Shown here in pieces: positions 1 to 9,746 of a stretch of DNA of 64,000 nt. The DNA is from Aequorivita sublithincola DSM 14238 (lineage in GTDB: Bacteria; Bacteroidota; Bacteroidia; Flavobacteriales; Flavobacteriaceae): the NCBI RefSeq assembly GCF_000265385.1, contig NC_018013.1:3082501-3146500 (forward strand), in the 5' to 3' direction. The notes under the pieces were generated by a model. It saw nothing but the letters and a program-made list of their open reading frames with translations. It was not told where the DNA came from and did not search any database. Made by a program: the position numbers and the translations under genes. Within the stretch, counting starts at the first letter, position 1, and each line of letters begins with the position of its first letter.

Positions 1-255
1 AATCCGATTTCGCTCGCCGCTACTATCGGAATCACTATTGTTTTCTCTTCCTCCGGGTACTTAGATGTTTCAGTTCCCCGGGTTTGCCTCCTTGCGGATA
101 ATACATCTTCAATGTACTGGGTTGCCCCATTCGGATACCTGCGGATCAATTTGTATGTGCCAATCCCCGCAGCTTTTCGCAGCTTATCACGTCCTTCTTC
201 GCCTCTGAGAGCCTAGGCATTCCCCATACGCCCTTATTTTGCTTATTGTACTTTT
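1..255 (-). rRNA. rrl: 23S ribosomal RNA, 5' end (partial)
   Basis: This is the 5' end of a 23S rRNA read on the minus strand and cut by the window edge. The minus strand near 195-250 reads AATAAGGGCGTATGGGGAATG followed by CCTAGGCTCTCAGAGGCG, the conserved start of 23S rRNA. It is the last gene of the operon that begins with the 16S gene to its right. The exact 5' end is approximate. Confidence 0.93.
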
Positions 256-281
256 TGCTCTTTTAATGAGTTATTCAAATT

Positions 282-356
282 TTCAGTATTCAGTATTCAG
301 TGGTCAGTATTCAGTTTAAAAACTGCGTACTAATTACTTCGTACTGCGTACTTCTT
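282..356. repeat. Two heptamer arrays in the rRNA spacer
   Basis: Two adjacent tandem arrays lie in the spacer between tRNA-Ala and 23S. Positions 282-316 hold five 7-bp units of the TTCAGTA type. Positions 322-356 hold five units of the ACTGCGT/ACTTCGT type. Units differ by substitutions but the 7-bp phase is exact. The rest of the spacer (357-478) shows nothing I recognise. Confidence 0.8.
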
Positions 357-478
357 TAATTATTACTTTTCTCGTATTCTTTGTTTCCAATATGTCAATG
401 AACTGTCTGGACCTCCGCAATATTCACCGCAAGTATTATGAAATAACTCTTTGGTACTCGTATGTTGGATTCTGTCCG

Positions 479-555
479 TGGTGGAGAATATCGGAGTCGA
501 ACCGATGACCTCCTGCGTGCAAGGCAGGCGCTCTAGCCAGCTGAGCTAATCCCCC
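479..555 (-). tRNA. tRNA-Ala (TGC)
   Basis: The minus strand folds as a full cloverleaf with acceptor arms GGGGGAT and ATTCTCC, D-arm AGCTCAGCTGG, anticodon loop with TGC, and T-arm with GGTTCGACTCC. The 3' CCA is encoded (TGG at 479-481 on the plus strand). It lies in the 16S-23S spacer, the usual place for tRNA-Ala in bacterial rRNA operons. Confidence 0.97.
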
Positions 556-562
556 ATTTCTT

Positions 563-597
563 TAGTTATGAGTTATTAGTTATGAGTTATGAGTATT
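563..597. repeat. Heptamer array (GAGTTAT)
   Basis: Five exact 7-bp units (TAGTTAT, GAGTTAT, TAGTTAT, GAGTTAT, GAGTATT) lie between the two spacer tRNA genes. They will be part of the precursor rRNA transcript. Confidence 0.8.
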
Positions 598-734
598 TAA
601 ACTCGCAACAAACCCAACTTCTAAAATTTCCTTCAATATGTATTTAATGAACGTGTTTTGAATGTTTAAAGTGTAATGATTAATGTATAATACTGCTATT
701 ATTCATTCGACATTATTCCTTATTCATTCTTTTG

Positions 735-808
735 TAGTCCCAGGCAGACTCGAACTGCCGACCTCTACATTATCAGTGTAGCGCTCTAACCAGCTGAGCT
801 ATGGGACT
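735..808 (-). tRNA. tRNA-Ile (GAT)
   Basis: The minus strand gives a complete cloverleaf: acceptor AGTCCCA/TGGGACT, D-arm AGCTCAGCTGG, anticodon stem CTACA/TGTAG with GAT in the loop, and T-arm GGCAGTTCGAGTCTGCC. Unlike the neighbouring tRNA-Ala, the CCA end is not encoded (the DNA continues CAA), so CCA must be added after transcription. The order 16S-Ile-Ala-23S is the standard spacer arrangement. Confidence 0.97.
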
Positions 809-824
809 CTGTGAAAGTCTCCAA

Positions 825-845
825 TGTTCAGTGTTCAGTAATCAG
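825..845. repeat. Short heptamer array (TGTTCAG)
   Basis: Three 7-bp units, TGTTCAG, TGTTCAG and TAATCAG, lie between 16S and tRNA-Ile. The word is related to the TTCAGTA array at 282-316. Confidence 0.6.
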
Positions 846-972
846 TTTTGATATACCGAAGACTTAACCTGTTGACCATAATATTATAAAATTGACAGCT
901 AAACCAAGCAAGACTCCTTTAATCCTTTATAAGAGTCTTCTCTTTGTTGAATATTCGGTCGTCTTTCTCTAG

Positions 973-2497
<1,525 letters not shown>

Positions 2498-2679
2498 TAA
2501 TCTTCAATAATATTGCGACCATACTTCAGTAAGAGCTCGACTCCCTCAAAAAAATCTCAGAAAATCTTACTTAGTTTAGTTTCTTTGTTGATCAACATTC
2601 TTTCGAATGTTAATCTACGCTGTCAATTTCAATATCTCAATGAACTTTTCCCTATACTAATACAGAGAGTCAATTTGTC

Positions 2680-2721
2680 GGTGCTACGGACTCGAACCGC
2701 TTCTATCACTACCATTTCACC
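2680..2721 (-). other. tRNA-like relic in the 16S leader
   Basis: The minus strand here reads GGTG at its start, then AAATGGTAG like a D-loop, then GCGGTTCGAGTCCGT like a T-arm, and closes with CACC, which pairs with the starting GGTG. The anticodon arm is missing, so it is not a working tRNA. It may be a remnant of a deleted tRNA gene (tRNA-Leu-like D-arm) or a leader RNA structure that resembles one. The resemblance could be chance. Confidence 0.3.
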
Positions 2722-2754
2722 ATTTTTATGAACGCGCCTATCGCTAAGCGGGTG

Positions 2755-2784
2755 CAAATATAAAACTCTTTTTTAATCCCACAA
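2755..2784 (-). promoter_or_regulatory. rRNA promoter P2 (proximal)
   Basis: On the minus strand a TTG (2782-2784) is followed after 19 bp by TATATTTG (2755-2762). This matches the Bacteroidota primary sigma consensus, TTG at -33 and TAnnTTTG at -7. Transcription should start near 2748 and run through a leader of about 250 nt into 16S. Confidence 0.8.
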
Positions 2785-2868
2785 TACTTTTTGTGAAAAT
2801 AATTGAAAATAATTTTAAAAGAACTTTTTCGCTTCCCTACAAACCATAGCTCGTATTCTAAGCGGGTG

Positions 2869-2898
2869 CAAATATAGAACCCTTTTCTATTCCAACAA
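2869..2898 (-). promoter_or_regulatory. rRNA promoter P1 (distal)
   Basis: This is a second copy of the same promoter, with TTG (2896-2898), a 19-bp spacer and TATATTTG (2869-2876). The 19 bp CTAAGCGGGTGCAAATATA (plus strand) are identical in the two promoters, covering the -7 box and the initiation region. Tandem promoters are usual for bacterial rRNA operons. The stretch from 2899 to 3135 is AT-rich and shows no gene. Confidence 0.8.
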
Positions 2899-3135
2899 AC
2901 TTAATTTGAAGTTTTTTTCGTTGGATGTTATCAACACTAAAAAAATCAAAGTGAGTTGCTTTATTACCAGTAAAATAAGCTGAAAAAAATATTTAAAGCA
3001 GCTTTTACTTTTTGACTAAGCAATGAGTAAAGCTAAGCCTACAGTATATTAAGCATTTCAATAAATATTCTAGAAAATAAAAGAGCGAACTACAAACATA
3101 CCATGTTTTGAACTACTCTGCAATAGAATTCGAAC

Positions 3136-3837
3136 TTAGTTATTAACACGTTTCTTATTCCAACGGGCAACTAAGTCTAAATAATTAATTGGAGATGCAG
3201 GCGCTTGACGCTCAAGAATGTTGTCACGAAAGGATCTTTCAAGGATATCCTCTATTAAATAGTCTTCTATCACCTCAAAAGGTTTGTATTCTTCTTTCAA
3301 TGAAATTTCAAAAAGACTGGCGGTAGTGTTGTACCAAAAGGCGCGCCAACCAGTACGTAGTTCCTTTACCAAGTCATAAGTTGTGCGACCAGTTTGCCTA
3401 TCTATAAGTTTTACTAATATTTGACCTTCAGTATGGGTTAACTTTTTCAGCTTTTCAGAAAATTCTCCTTCAATATAGTTTTGTACTAATTTGGTATATC
3501 TTCTTTTATCACTATTCTTCTCTATGGTTTTCAATCTTTCGGTCATTGTCGTCAATCTTTCAGCAGCAAGTTTGGCGTATGGATAAACTTTACGGGTTTT
3601 TCGGCGAAGTATTAAATAACGGCGCTGATCCTCTTCCGTCATAAACTTTACTTTCTTCATCAAATAAACTTCGTCCAGATTTATCATTTCGCGCGCAATG
3701 GTATCGCCTTCAACAATATAATACATAATTTGGGTGGAGTCTTTTTGCTTTTCCAAAGATCCAGTTTCTACTTGACCATAAATTGCGGCGCTACTAAATA
3801 GTAAGACGCCTATATATATAGGTATGATAATTTTCAT
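3136..3837 (-). CDS. DUF4294 domain-containing secreted protein
   Basis: A 233-residue protein of the DUF4294 family, which is common in Bacteroidota and has no known function. Residues 1-22 form a signal peptide ending in a typical YGQ cleavage site, so it should be exported. The DUF4294 core follows: YIVEGDTIAREMINLDEVYL near residues 40-60, then RRYLILRRKTRKVYPYAKLAAERL near 72-95, and a charged helical region up to about 190. The C-terminus is basic (RWNKKRVNN). It is divergent from the M42 peptidase gene across a 215-bp gap. No catalytic motif is visible. Confidence 0.85.
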   Translation of the reverse strand: MKIIIPIYIGVLLFSSAAIYGQVETGSLEKQKDSTQIMYYIVEGDTIAREMINLDEVYLMKKVKFMTEEDQRRYLILRRKTRKVYPYAKLAAERLTTMTERLKTIEKNSDKRRYTKLVQNYIEGEFSEKLKKLTHTEGQILVKLIDRQTGRTTYDLVKELRTGWRAFWYNTTASLFEISLKEEYKPFEVIEDYLIEDILERSFRDNILERQAPASPINYLDLVARWNKKRVNN

Positions 3838-4052
3838 TAGGCTACTATTTGTTTTCTAAAGTTCAAACGGAACATCATAGTGATCTGGTTACTTTCTTAA
3901 AAAATAATTGTGGATGTTTCATTAAAATGATTTATTTAAAGAAAGTTATCCATTATCCAAAAAACGTTCCAAAAATAAGCAAATTGCCTTGTTAGGCTTA
4001 ATAAGAAATTGCTAATTTTACCGAACATATATCTTTTCAAAATAAATAATTT

Positions 4053-5138
4053 ATGACTACTTCAATTCTGACTGACAATTCCCTTAAATTTTTAGAAGAA
4101 TACTTAAACAACGCCTCTCCTACTGGCTACGAATGGGACGGACAAAAATTGTGGATGAATTATCTGAAGCCTTACGTTGATGAGTTTTTCACAGATACCT
4201 ACGGAACCGCAGTAGGTGTTATAAATCCCAAAGCCAAATTTAAGGTTGTAATTGAAGGTCACGCAGATGAAATTTCCTGGTACGTAAACTATATCTGCGA
4301 CAGCGGACTGCTTTACGTTATTAGAAACGGAGGAAGCGATCACCAAATTGCTCCTTCAAAAATTGTGAATATTCATACCAAAAATGGTATTATAAAAGGT
4401 GTTTTTGGATGGCCGGCGATTCACACCCGTAATAAAGCAAAGGAAGAAGCTCCAAAACCCGATAACATTTTTATAGATGTGGGCGCGAAGGATAAAGAAG
4501 AAGTGGAAAAAATGGGCATACACGTGGGTTGTGTAATTACCTATCCAGATCAATTCCATATTTTGAACGGTGATAAATTTGTGTGCCGAGCATTAGACAA
4601 CAGAATGGGTGGGTTTATGATTGCTGAAGTTGCACGATTGCTTCACGAAAACAAAACAAAACTTCCTTTTGGACTTTATATTACGAATTCGGTTCAAGAA
4701 GAAATCGGACTTCGTGGTGCCGAAATGATTGCCGAACGCATAAAGCCAAACGTTGCAATCGTTACGGACGTTACCCACGATACCACAACGCCAATGATTG
4801 ATAAAAAGAAACAAGGACTGGCAGAAATTGGCTGTGGCCCTGTAATTGCCTACGCTCCAGCAGTACAACAAAAACTTCGCGATTTGATAGTTAATACTGC
4901 TGAAAAGAAACTGATTCCATTCCAAAGAGCGGCACTTTCTAGAGCTACTGGTACGGATACAGATGCTTTTGCTTATAGTAACGGTGGCGTAGCAAGCGCC
5001 TTAATTTCGCTACCATTAAGATATATGCACACTACTGTGGAAATGGTTCATCGTGATGATGTGGAAAATGTAATAAAACTTATTTATGAAACGCTTTTAA
5101 ACATAAAAGACGGAGAAACTTTCAGTTATTTCGATTAA
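4053..5138 (+). CDS. M42 family metallopeptidase (glutamyl aminopeptidase/endoglucanase type)
   Basis: A 361-residue cytoplasmic aminopeptidase of the M42 (TET/FrvX) family, which usually forms dodecamers and trims N-terminal residues from peptides. The expected two-zinc site is present: His70 (GHADE), Asp182 (ALDNR), Glu216/Glu217 (QEEIGLRG), Asp239 (TDVTHD) and His326 (YMHTTVE). Length is normal for the family and there is no signal peptide. The ATG at 4053 agrees with the family N-terminus. The gene stands alone and ends in a strong hairpin terminator. Substrate specificity cannot be read from the sequence. Confidence 0.93.
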   Translation: MTTSILTDNSLKFLEEYLNNASPTGYEWDGQKLWMNYLKPYVDEFFTDTYGTAVGVINPKAKFKVVIEGHADEISWYVNYICDSGLLYVIRNGGSDHQIAPSKIVNIHTKNGIIKGVFGWPAIHTRNKAKEEAPKPDNIFIDVGAKDKEEVEKMGIHVGCVITYPDQFHILNGDKFVCRALDNRMGGFMIAEVARLLHENKTKLPFGLYITNSVQEEIGLRGAEMIAERIKPNVAIVTDVTHDTTTPMIDKKKQGLAEIGCGPVIAYAPAVQQKLRDLIVNTAEKKLIPFQRAALSRATGTDTDAFAYSNGGVASALISLPLRYMHTTVEMVHRDDVENVIKLIYETLLNIKDGETFSYFD

Positions 5139-5161
5139 TAAAAAATTCGTTTCTTTTTAAT

Positions 5162-5206
5162 AACAAACCTTTACAATTCTTGAATTGTAAAGGTTTGTTT
5201 TTTGTT
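5162..5206 (+). terminator. Hairpin terminator after the M42 peptidase
   Basis: Arms AACAAACCTTTACAATT (5162-5178) and AATTGTAAAGGTTTGTT (5183-5199) pair perfectly over 17 bp with a 4-base loop and are followed by a T run. This is a classic intrinsic terminator 24 bp after the stop codon. Confidence 0.9.
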
Positions 5207-5301
5207 ATGTTCGCCTAAAAATCTAGCATTCTCTGTTATTCAGCACCTTTTTCTTTGGATTGTTTCTTCTCATTAGCTTCCTAAAATATTGGGGTGTCAG
5301 G

Positions 5302-5450
5302 TTTGAAATTTATGACGACTTTTCGAGTTAATCAGACATTGCAATTGGTACCGCACAGCCTTTGGGTTTTAAGCTTAAGGAGAATTTCAACATACCTTAT
5401 TTAGCTAAAATATTACAGATTTTTTGGCAACGCAGGTACATTAAACTCAA
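5302..5450 (+). pseudogene. Remnant of an MBOAT (AlgI-like) O-acyltransferase
   Basis: Translation of the plus strand in the frame starting at 5302 reads FEIYDDFSS, a stop at 5329-5331, then SDIAIGTAQPLGFKLKENF, then NIPYLAKILQIFWQRRYIKL. This follows the well-known AlgI/MBOAT core: F-x-IYFDFSGYSDIAIG, then GFKL.ENFN.PYLA, then FWRRWHISL. The TAA stands where the family has the Tyr of FSGYSD. The catalytic-His region (WRRWHISL) has become WQRRYIKL. There is no start codon and the reading frame is not continued on either side. I see a decayed gene fragment; the identification comes from recall of the family motif, not a search. Confidence 0.6.
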
Positions 5451-5486
5451 CTCTAGTGAAGGTTTAATGAGAATTTTTATTTCCAT

Positions 5487-6866
5487 CTATAATTTCTCTC
5501 TCTTCAACTTTTCAAAATAAATCTTCGCTTCCTTTATAACTTTTGGTGCTAAAAGAATGGTCGCTGTCATCGTAGGAATGGCCATTAGCGCAAAGAAAGT
5601 ATCTATCAAATTAATCATCATACTAAGTGAAGTTGTTGCTCCAACAATAATACTGGCGATATAAAAATAATTATAGATTCCTTTGTTTTTTGCGCCAAAT
5701 AGAAACGACATACACTTACTGCCGTAATACGAATAGGAAAACAACGAAGAAATACTGAAAACGGCGATACAAACCAATAAGCCATATTTTCCATACACTG
5801 GAATACTTTCCTCAAAAGCTGAAGCTGTCAAGCTCACACCATTTGCATCGCTACTTTGCCAAACGCCCGTAACCAAAATTGCCAAAGCCGTGAGCGTACA
5901 AATTATCAAAGTATCAATTGCTGGCCCCAACATTGCCACAAGCCCTTCACGAATAGGTTCGTTAGTTTTTGCTGCGCCGTGAGCCATAGGCGCCGTGCCT
6001 ATCCCCGCTTCGTTGGAAAAAGCACCACGACGAATTCCCAAAAGAATTATTCCGCCAATTGCACCGCCTAAGAAAGCATCACCTTTATAAAAATTTGCGG
6101 AGAAAGCATCTGTAAAAATCATTCCCAGATATTTTGGAACTACATCAATATGAGTTCCTAATATAATCAAAACCAAAACGAAATAAAGCGCCACCATTCC
6201 AGGAACCATTTTGGAAGCCGTTTTACTAATGCGTCCCAAACCGCCCAAAATAACTATTGATGTGATTACAGCTAAAATCAAACCGATTACTAAATCTGTT
6301 TTAAAACCGTAGTACATTCCAGCCGGTTTTAGAAGTATATCGTTTATTGCCTGCGTAAGTTGGTTTACATTGAAAACTGGTAAAGCACCCACCAATCCAG
6401 CAACACTAAACATAATTGCCAAAGGCATCCATTTTTTGCCCAAGCCTTCGGTTATAAAATACATTGGTCCACCCTGAATTTTTCCTTCGGAATCTTTTCC
6501 TCTGTAAAGAATTGCTAAAGTTGCTGTGAAAAACTTGGTAGACATTCCAATAACGGCGCTCACCCACATCCAAAAAACGGCGCCTGGACCACCAATGGCT
6601 ATGGCTACGGCTACTCCCGCAATATTCCCCATTCCAACTGTCGCTGAAAGCGCGGTGGTTAAAGCTTGAAAGTGTGTGATTTCGCCAGCATCGCTTTCGT
6701 TATCATATTTTCCGCGAAGTACTGCAAGGGCGTGACCTAAATAACGAAAAGGTAAAAATTTAATTCGGATTAAAAGATACAATCCACCGCCAATCAAAAG
6801 TATCAAAAGCGGTAAACCCCAAGCTACGGAGGCCATTGCTGCAATAAATTTATCTACTTTTTCCAA
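5487..6866 (-). CDS. Alanine/sodium symporter family protein (AGCS)
   Basis: A 459-residue inner-membrane transporter of the alanine or glycine:cation symporter family, which couples amino-acid uptake to Na+ (or H+). About ten hydrophobic helices are visible. Family signatures include GGxxQGGPMYFI near 135, TVGMGNIAGVAVAIAIGGPG near 75-95, and RRGAFSNEAGIGTAP near 280-295. Length is normal. The start places a short polar N-terminus before the first helix, as usual. No partner gene is adjacent. The specific amino acid is not certain. Confidence 0.92.
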   Translation of the reverse strand: MEKVDKFIAAMASVAWGLPLLILLIGGGLYLLIRIKFLPFRYLGHALAVLRGKYDNESDAGEITHFQALTTALSATVGMGNIAGVAVAIAIGGPGAVFWMWVSAVIGMSTKFFTATLAILYRGKDSEGKIQGGPMYFITEGLGKKWMPLAIMFSVAGLVGALPVFNVNQLTQAINDILLKPAGMYYGFKTDLVIGLILAVITSIVILGGLGRISKTASKMVPGMVALYFVLVLIILGTHIDVVPKYLGMIFTDAFSANFYKGDAFLGGAIGGIILLGIRRGAFSNEAGIGTAPMAHGAAKTNEPIREGLVAMLGPAIDTLIICTLTALAILVTGVWQSSDANGVSLTASAFEESIPVYGKYGLLVCIAVFSISSLFSYSYYGSKCMSFLFGAKNKGIYNYFYIASIIVGATTSLSMMINLIDTFFALMAIPTMTATILLAPKVIKEAKIYFEKLKREKL

Positions 6867-6945
6867 GTTTAGTTTTTAAAAGTTTATAATAAATGTAGAC
6901 AAGTCAAAATCATATTTAGCTAAAAAGGGTGTTACGTTATTTTTC

Positions 6946-7017
6946 GCCACGAATTCACGAGTCCAGAAAAACCATTGGTTTTTCAATTAAAAAATTAAAC
7001 ATTCGTGAATTCGTGGC
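6946..7017. repeat. 15-bp inverted repeat in a divergent gap
   Basis: GCCACGAATTCACGA (6946-6960) and its exact reverse complement (7003-7017) flank about 42 bp in the gap between the symporter and the first PagL-like gene. No T run follows, so it is not a clear terminator. Confidence 0.7.
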
Positions 7018-7109
7018 AACAATCATAAAAATAAATTTATGCGTTTGCCTTACGAATGTAGTGTTAAAATTTTTAAAATTAACAGGGAAATTGTTACTTG
7101 CAACACCAA

Positions 7110-8372
7110 ATGAAAAAACAACTAACCATTTTCTTTCTTTTTGTGTCGTTTTTAAGTTTTGCCCAGTCAGAGCGAGAGTGGAAAAAAAGCGCGCTTACAT
7201 TTACTCCTGAAATTCTTTTAGGTAAAACGATGGAGGCTAATGGAGGCTTTCCTGAAACGAAACTTCAAAAGCAACTTCTTTTTAATATTGGTCGTTATCA
7301 CACCAACAATCCACAGGAATGGGCGCAGCGTTTGAAAGGACCAAAAACCGGACTTACCATTGGTGTCACCGATTTTGGAAGTTTGGACAGTTTGGGACTC
7401 GGTATTACCGCAATGCCTTTTATTGAATTTCAAGCTTTTGGAAGCCATCGTTGGAAAGTATTGTCGGGGTTGGGCGCTTCCTATTTTACCAAAAAATATG
7501 ACGAAATATCGAATCCAAGAAACCAAGCGGTAACTACAGATGTAACTTGGGCCTTTAGAACCTATCTCTATTACCAATTTCTTTCAACAAAAAATATCGA
7601 TTGGCGAGCTGGTTTGGGTTATTCGCACCATTCTAATGGTCATACGCATTTGCTGAACCAGGGTTATAATTCATTTTTGGTAAGTGTTTCCGCAGATATA
7701 AAAAATCCTTTAAAACGTGCCGAAATTGTTTCAGATGGAACGATTCCGCAGTATAAAAGAACAGTTTACGATTATTATGCAATTCGCGGCGGACTTGGGC
7801 AAAATGTATTTGCCCTGGCATTCAACGATCGAAAAAATGTTTACACCATTGCCGGGGAATACGGACGGGTTTACAACAATACTTTTAAAGTTGGACTTGG
7901 GTTTTATTACCGATTTTACCAGCATTACTACGATTATATTAAAAGAAATGAATCCTTAGTTCAGGACGAAAGAGAGTTTGATTATTTTAAGGAGAATCCG
8001 TGGTCCAACGCTACCAATTTTGGAGTTAGTCTTCACGGCGAAGTGTTTTTGAACCACGTTGGTATTGATTTGCAAGTGGGCTATAACTTTCACAAACCTG
8101 CTTACAAAATGGAGTGGCGCATAAATGAAGGCTGGGACAATACTCCAAAAGATATTCCAGATTATTGGATGCTTGGCGAACTAGATTCAAGTTATAAAAA
8201 GAAGAACCGCATTTCTACACGATTGGGTATAAAATATTATTTAATTGGAATGGAAAACGCGCCCAAAAATAATATTTACTTGGGTGCTAACCTCAACTCT
8301 AACTTGGGTCAAGCAGATTTTACAGAGCTTAGTATTGGTTATGTTCACAGATTTAAAAAACGTGATAGATAG
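7110..8372 (+). CDS. Acyloxyacyl hydrolase, PagL-like (lipid A 3-O-deacylase family), copy 1
   Basis: A 420-residue outer-membrane protein of the PagL/acyloxyacyl hydrolase family, whose members remove an acyl chain from lipid A. I chose the ATG at 7110, which starts a good signal peptide (residues 1-19, ending SFAQ), over a TTG 12 bp upstream. The PagL motif H-x-S-N is present as HHSNG at about residues 173-177. The third catalytic residue of Pseudomonas PagL, a Glu 12 residues after the Ser, is Asn here. The protein is longer than PagL (about 170 residues) and the rest is beta-rich, fitting a barrel. The next gene is a paralogue 60 bp downstream. Confidence 0.8.
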   Translation: MKKQLTIFFLFVSFLSFAQSEREWKKSALTFTPEILLGKTMEANGGFPETKLQKQLLFNIGRYHTNNPQEWAQRLKGPKTGLTIGVTDFGSLDSLGLGITAMPFIEFQAFGSHRWKVLSGLGASYFTKKYDEISNPRNQAVTTDVTWAFRTYLYYQFLSTKNIDWRAGLGYSHHSNGHTHLLNQGYNSFLVSVSADIKNPLKRAEIVSDGTIPQYKRTVYDYYAIRGGLGQNVFALAFNDRKNVYTIAGEYGRVYNNTFKVGLGFYYRFYQHYYDYIKRNESLVQDEREFDYFKENPWSNATNFGVSLHGEVFLNHVGIDLQVGYNFHKPAYKMEWRINEGWDNTPKDIPDYWMLGELDSSYKKKNRISTRLGIKYYLIGMENAPKNNIYLGANLNSNLGQADFTELSIGYVHRFKKRDR

Positions 8373-8431
8373 TGAAAAGAATGAATTTAAACTTTTATAA
8401 ATAGTATGCATATTGACAATTACTGAACCAA

Positions 8432-9694
8432 ATGAAATTACTTTTTGGTTCTTTATTTATGCTGTGTACGTTACTTTCACAAGGTCAAACTATAAATTGG
8501 GTGGAAGATGCGCTTCTCTTCAATCCTGAAATTCTGATTGGAAAAACACTAGAAGCCAACGTTAATTTTCCACAGACAAAACCTCAAAAGCAGCTTATTT
8601 TTAATATTGGAAGGTATCAATCCTCAAACAAACAGGAATGGGCGATGCGATTAAAAAGCCCAAAAACAGGGTATTCTTTTGGGATTACAGATTTTGGAAA
8701 TATAGATAGCTTGGGGCTGGCTTTTTCGCTTATGCCTTTTATAGAATTTAAAGCGTTTAGAAGTAACAGATTCAGTATACTCGCTGGAATGGGGGCTTCA
8801 TTCGTTACCAAAACATATAATGCTAAAACAAACCCAAGAAATCAAGCTGTAACTACGCACATTACTTGGGCGACTAGAACTTACTTATATTACCAATTTC
8901 TTTCCACGAAAAATATAGATTTGCGTTTGGGAGTTGGTTATTCTCATCATTCCAATGGGCACACTCGTTTGCATAACAAGGGCTATAATTCATATTTGTT
9001 AAGTTTATCGACAGCTATTAAAAATCCTCAAAATAATCGAGAAATAAAAGATAGCGTAGCTCTTACTGAACCACCAAAAAGTGTTTTTACATACTTTTCA
9101 GCACGCGCGGGATTAGGGCAAAATTCGTTTTCCACAGCATTTAACAAAACCAAAGGAGTTTACAGTATTTCAGGGGAATATGGCAAGGTTTATAACAATA
9201 CCTTAAAAATTGGCTTTGGATTTTACTTTCGATATTACGATCATTATTACGATTATATAAAAGGAAAGGAATGGATGGTGCGAAATGGAAAGGAGTTTGA
9301 TTATTTCAAAAGTGCGCCAGTTTATTATTCCACAAATCTTGGCGTTAATTTTAATGCTGAAGTGCTAATGAACCACGTTAGCATTGATTTACAAATCGGT
9401 TTAAATCTTCACAAACCAGCGTATAAACTTGATTGGCGTATAAATACTGGCTGGGAAAACACTCCAAAAGAAATTCCAGCTGATTGGGTAATGGGGGAAT
9501 ATAATAGACCCTATAAAATAAAACAACTCATTTCAGGACGGTTGGGATTAAAATATTATCTGTTAGGTTTAGAGAAAAAACCTAAAAACAATTTTTACGT
9601 CGGTGCTCACATAAATTCAAATGCCGGGCAAGCTGATTTCTCTGAGATTAGTTTGGGATATGTTCACAGCTTTAATTTTCGGGAACGGATATAA
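8432..9694 (+). CDS. Acyloxyacyl hydrolase, PagL-like, copy 2
   Basis: A 420-residue paralogue of the preceding protein, clearly from a tandem duplication. Most landmarks align without gaps: EILIGKTLEAN near 33, NPRNQAVTT near 135, YYQFLSTKNID near 155, and the HHSNGHTRL catalytic motif near 174. It has its own signal peptide (residues 1-19, ending SQGQ). As in copy 1, the position of the PagL catalytic Glu holds Asn, so both share an altered triad or use another residue. It is convergent with the giant beta-helix gene across a shared hairpin. Confidence 0.8.
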   Translation: MKLLFGSLFMLCTLLSQGQTINWVEDALLFNPEILIGKTLEANVNFPQTKPQKQLIFNIGRYQSSNKQEWAMRLKSPKTGYSFGITDFGNIDSLGLAFSLMPFIEFKAFRSNRFSILAGMGASFVTKTYNAKTNPRNQAVTTHITWATRTYLYYQFLSTKNIDLRLGVGYSHHSNGHTRLHNKGYNSYLLSLSTAIKNPQNNREIKDSVALTEPPKSVFTYFSARAGLGQNSFSTAFNKTKGVYSISGEYGKVYNNTLKIGFGFYFRYYDHYYDYIKGKEWMVRNGKEFDYFKSAPVYYSTNLGVNFNAEVLMNHVSIDLQIGLNLHKPAYKLDWRINTGWENTPKEIPADWVMGEYNRPYKIKQLISGRLGLKYYLLGLEKKPKNNFYVGAHINSNAGQADFSEISLGYVHSFNFRERI

Positions 9695-9695
9695 A

Positions 9696-9721
9696 AAAAC
9701 CCCTTCCGAAGAAGAGGTTTT
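9696..9721 (-). terminator. Bidirectional hairpin between convergent genes
   Basis: AAAACCCCTTC (9696-9706), loop CGAA, GAAGAGGTTTT (9711-9721). The single non-pair is C-A on the plus strand but G-U on the minus strand, so the stem is stronger for the minus-strand giant gene. T runs exist on both sides. Confidence 0.75.
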
Positions 9722-9746
9722 AGCATTTAGAATTATTTCCGGAGAA

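Noticed and set aside
6929..7210. 93-residue plus-strand frame across the inverted repeat before the first PagL-like gene
   Set aside because: It reads through the inverted repeat and overlaps the signal peptide region of the real gene in another frame; no family pattern is seen.
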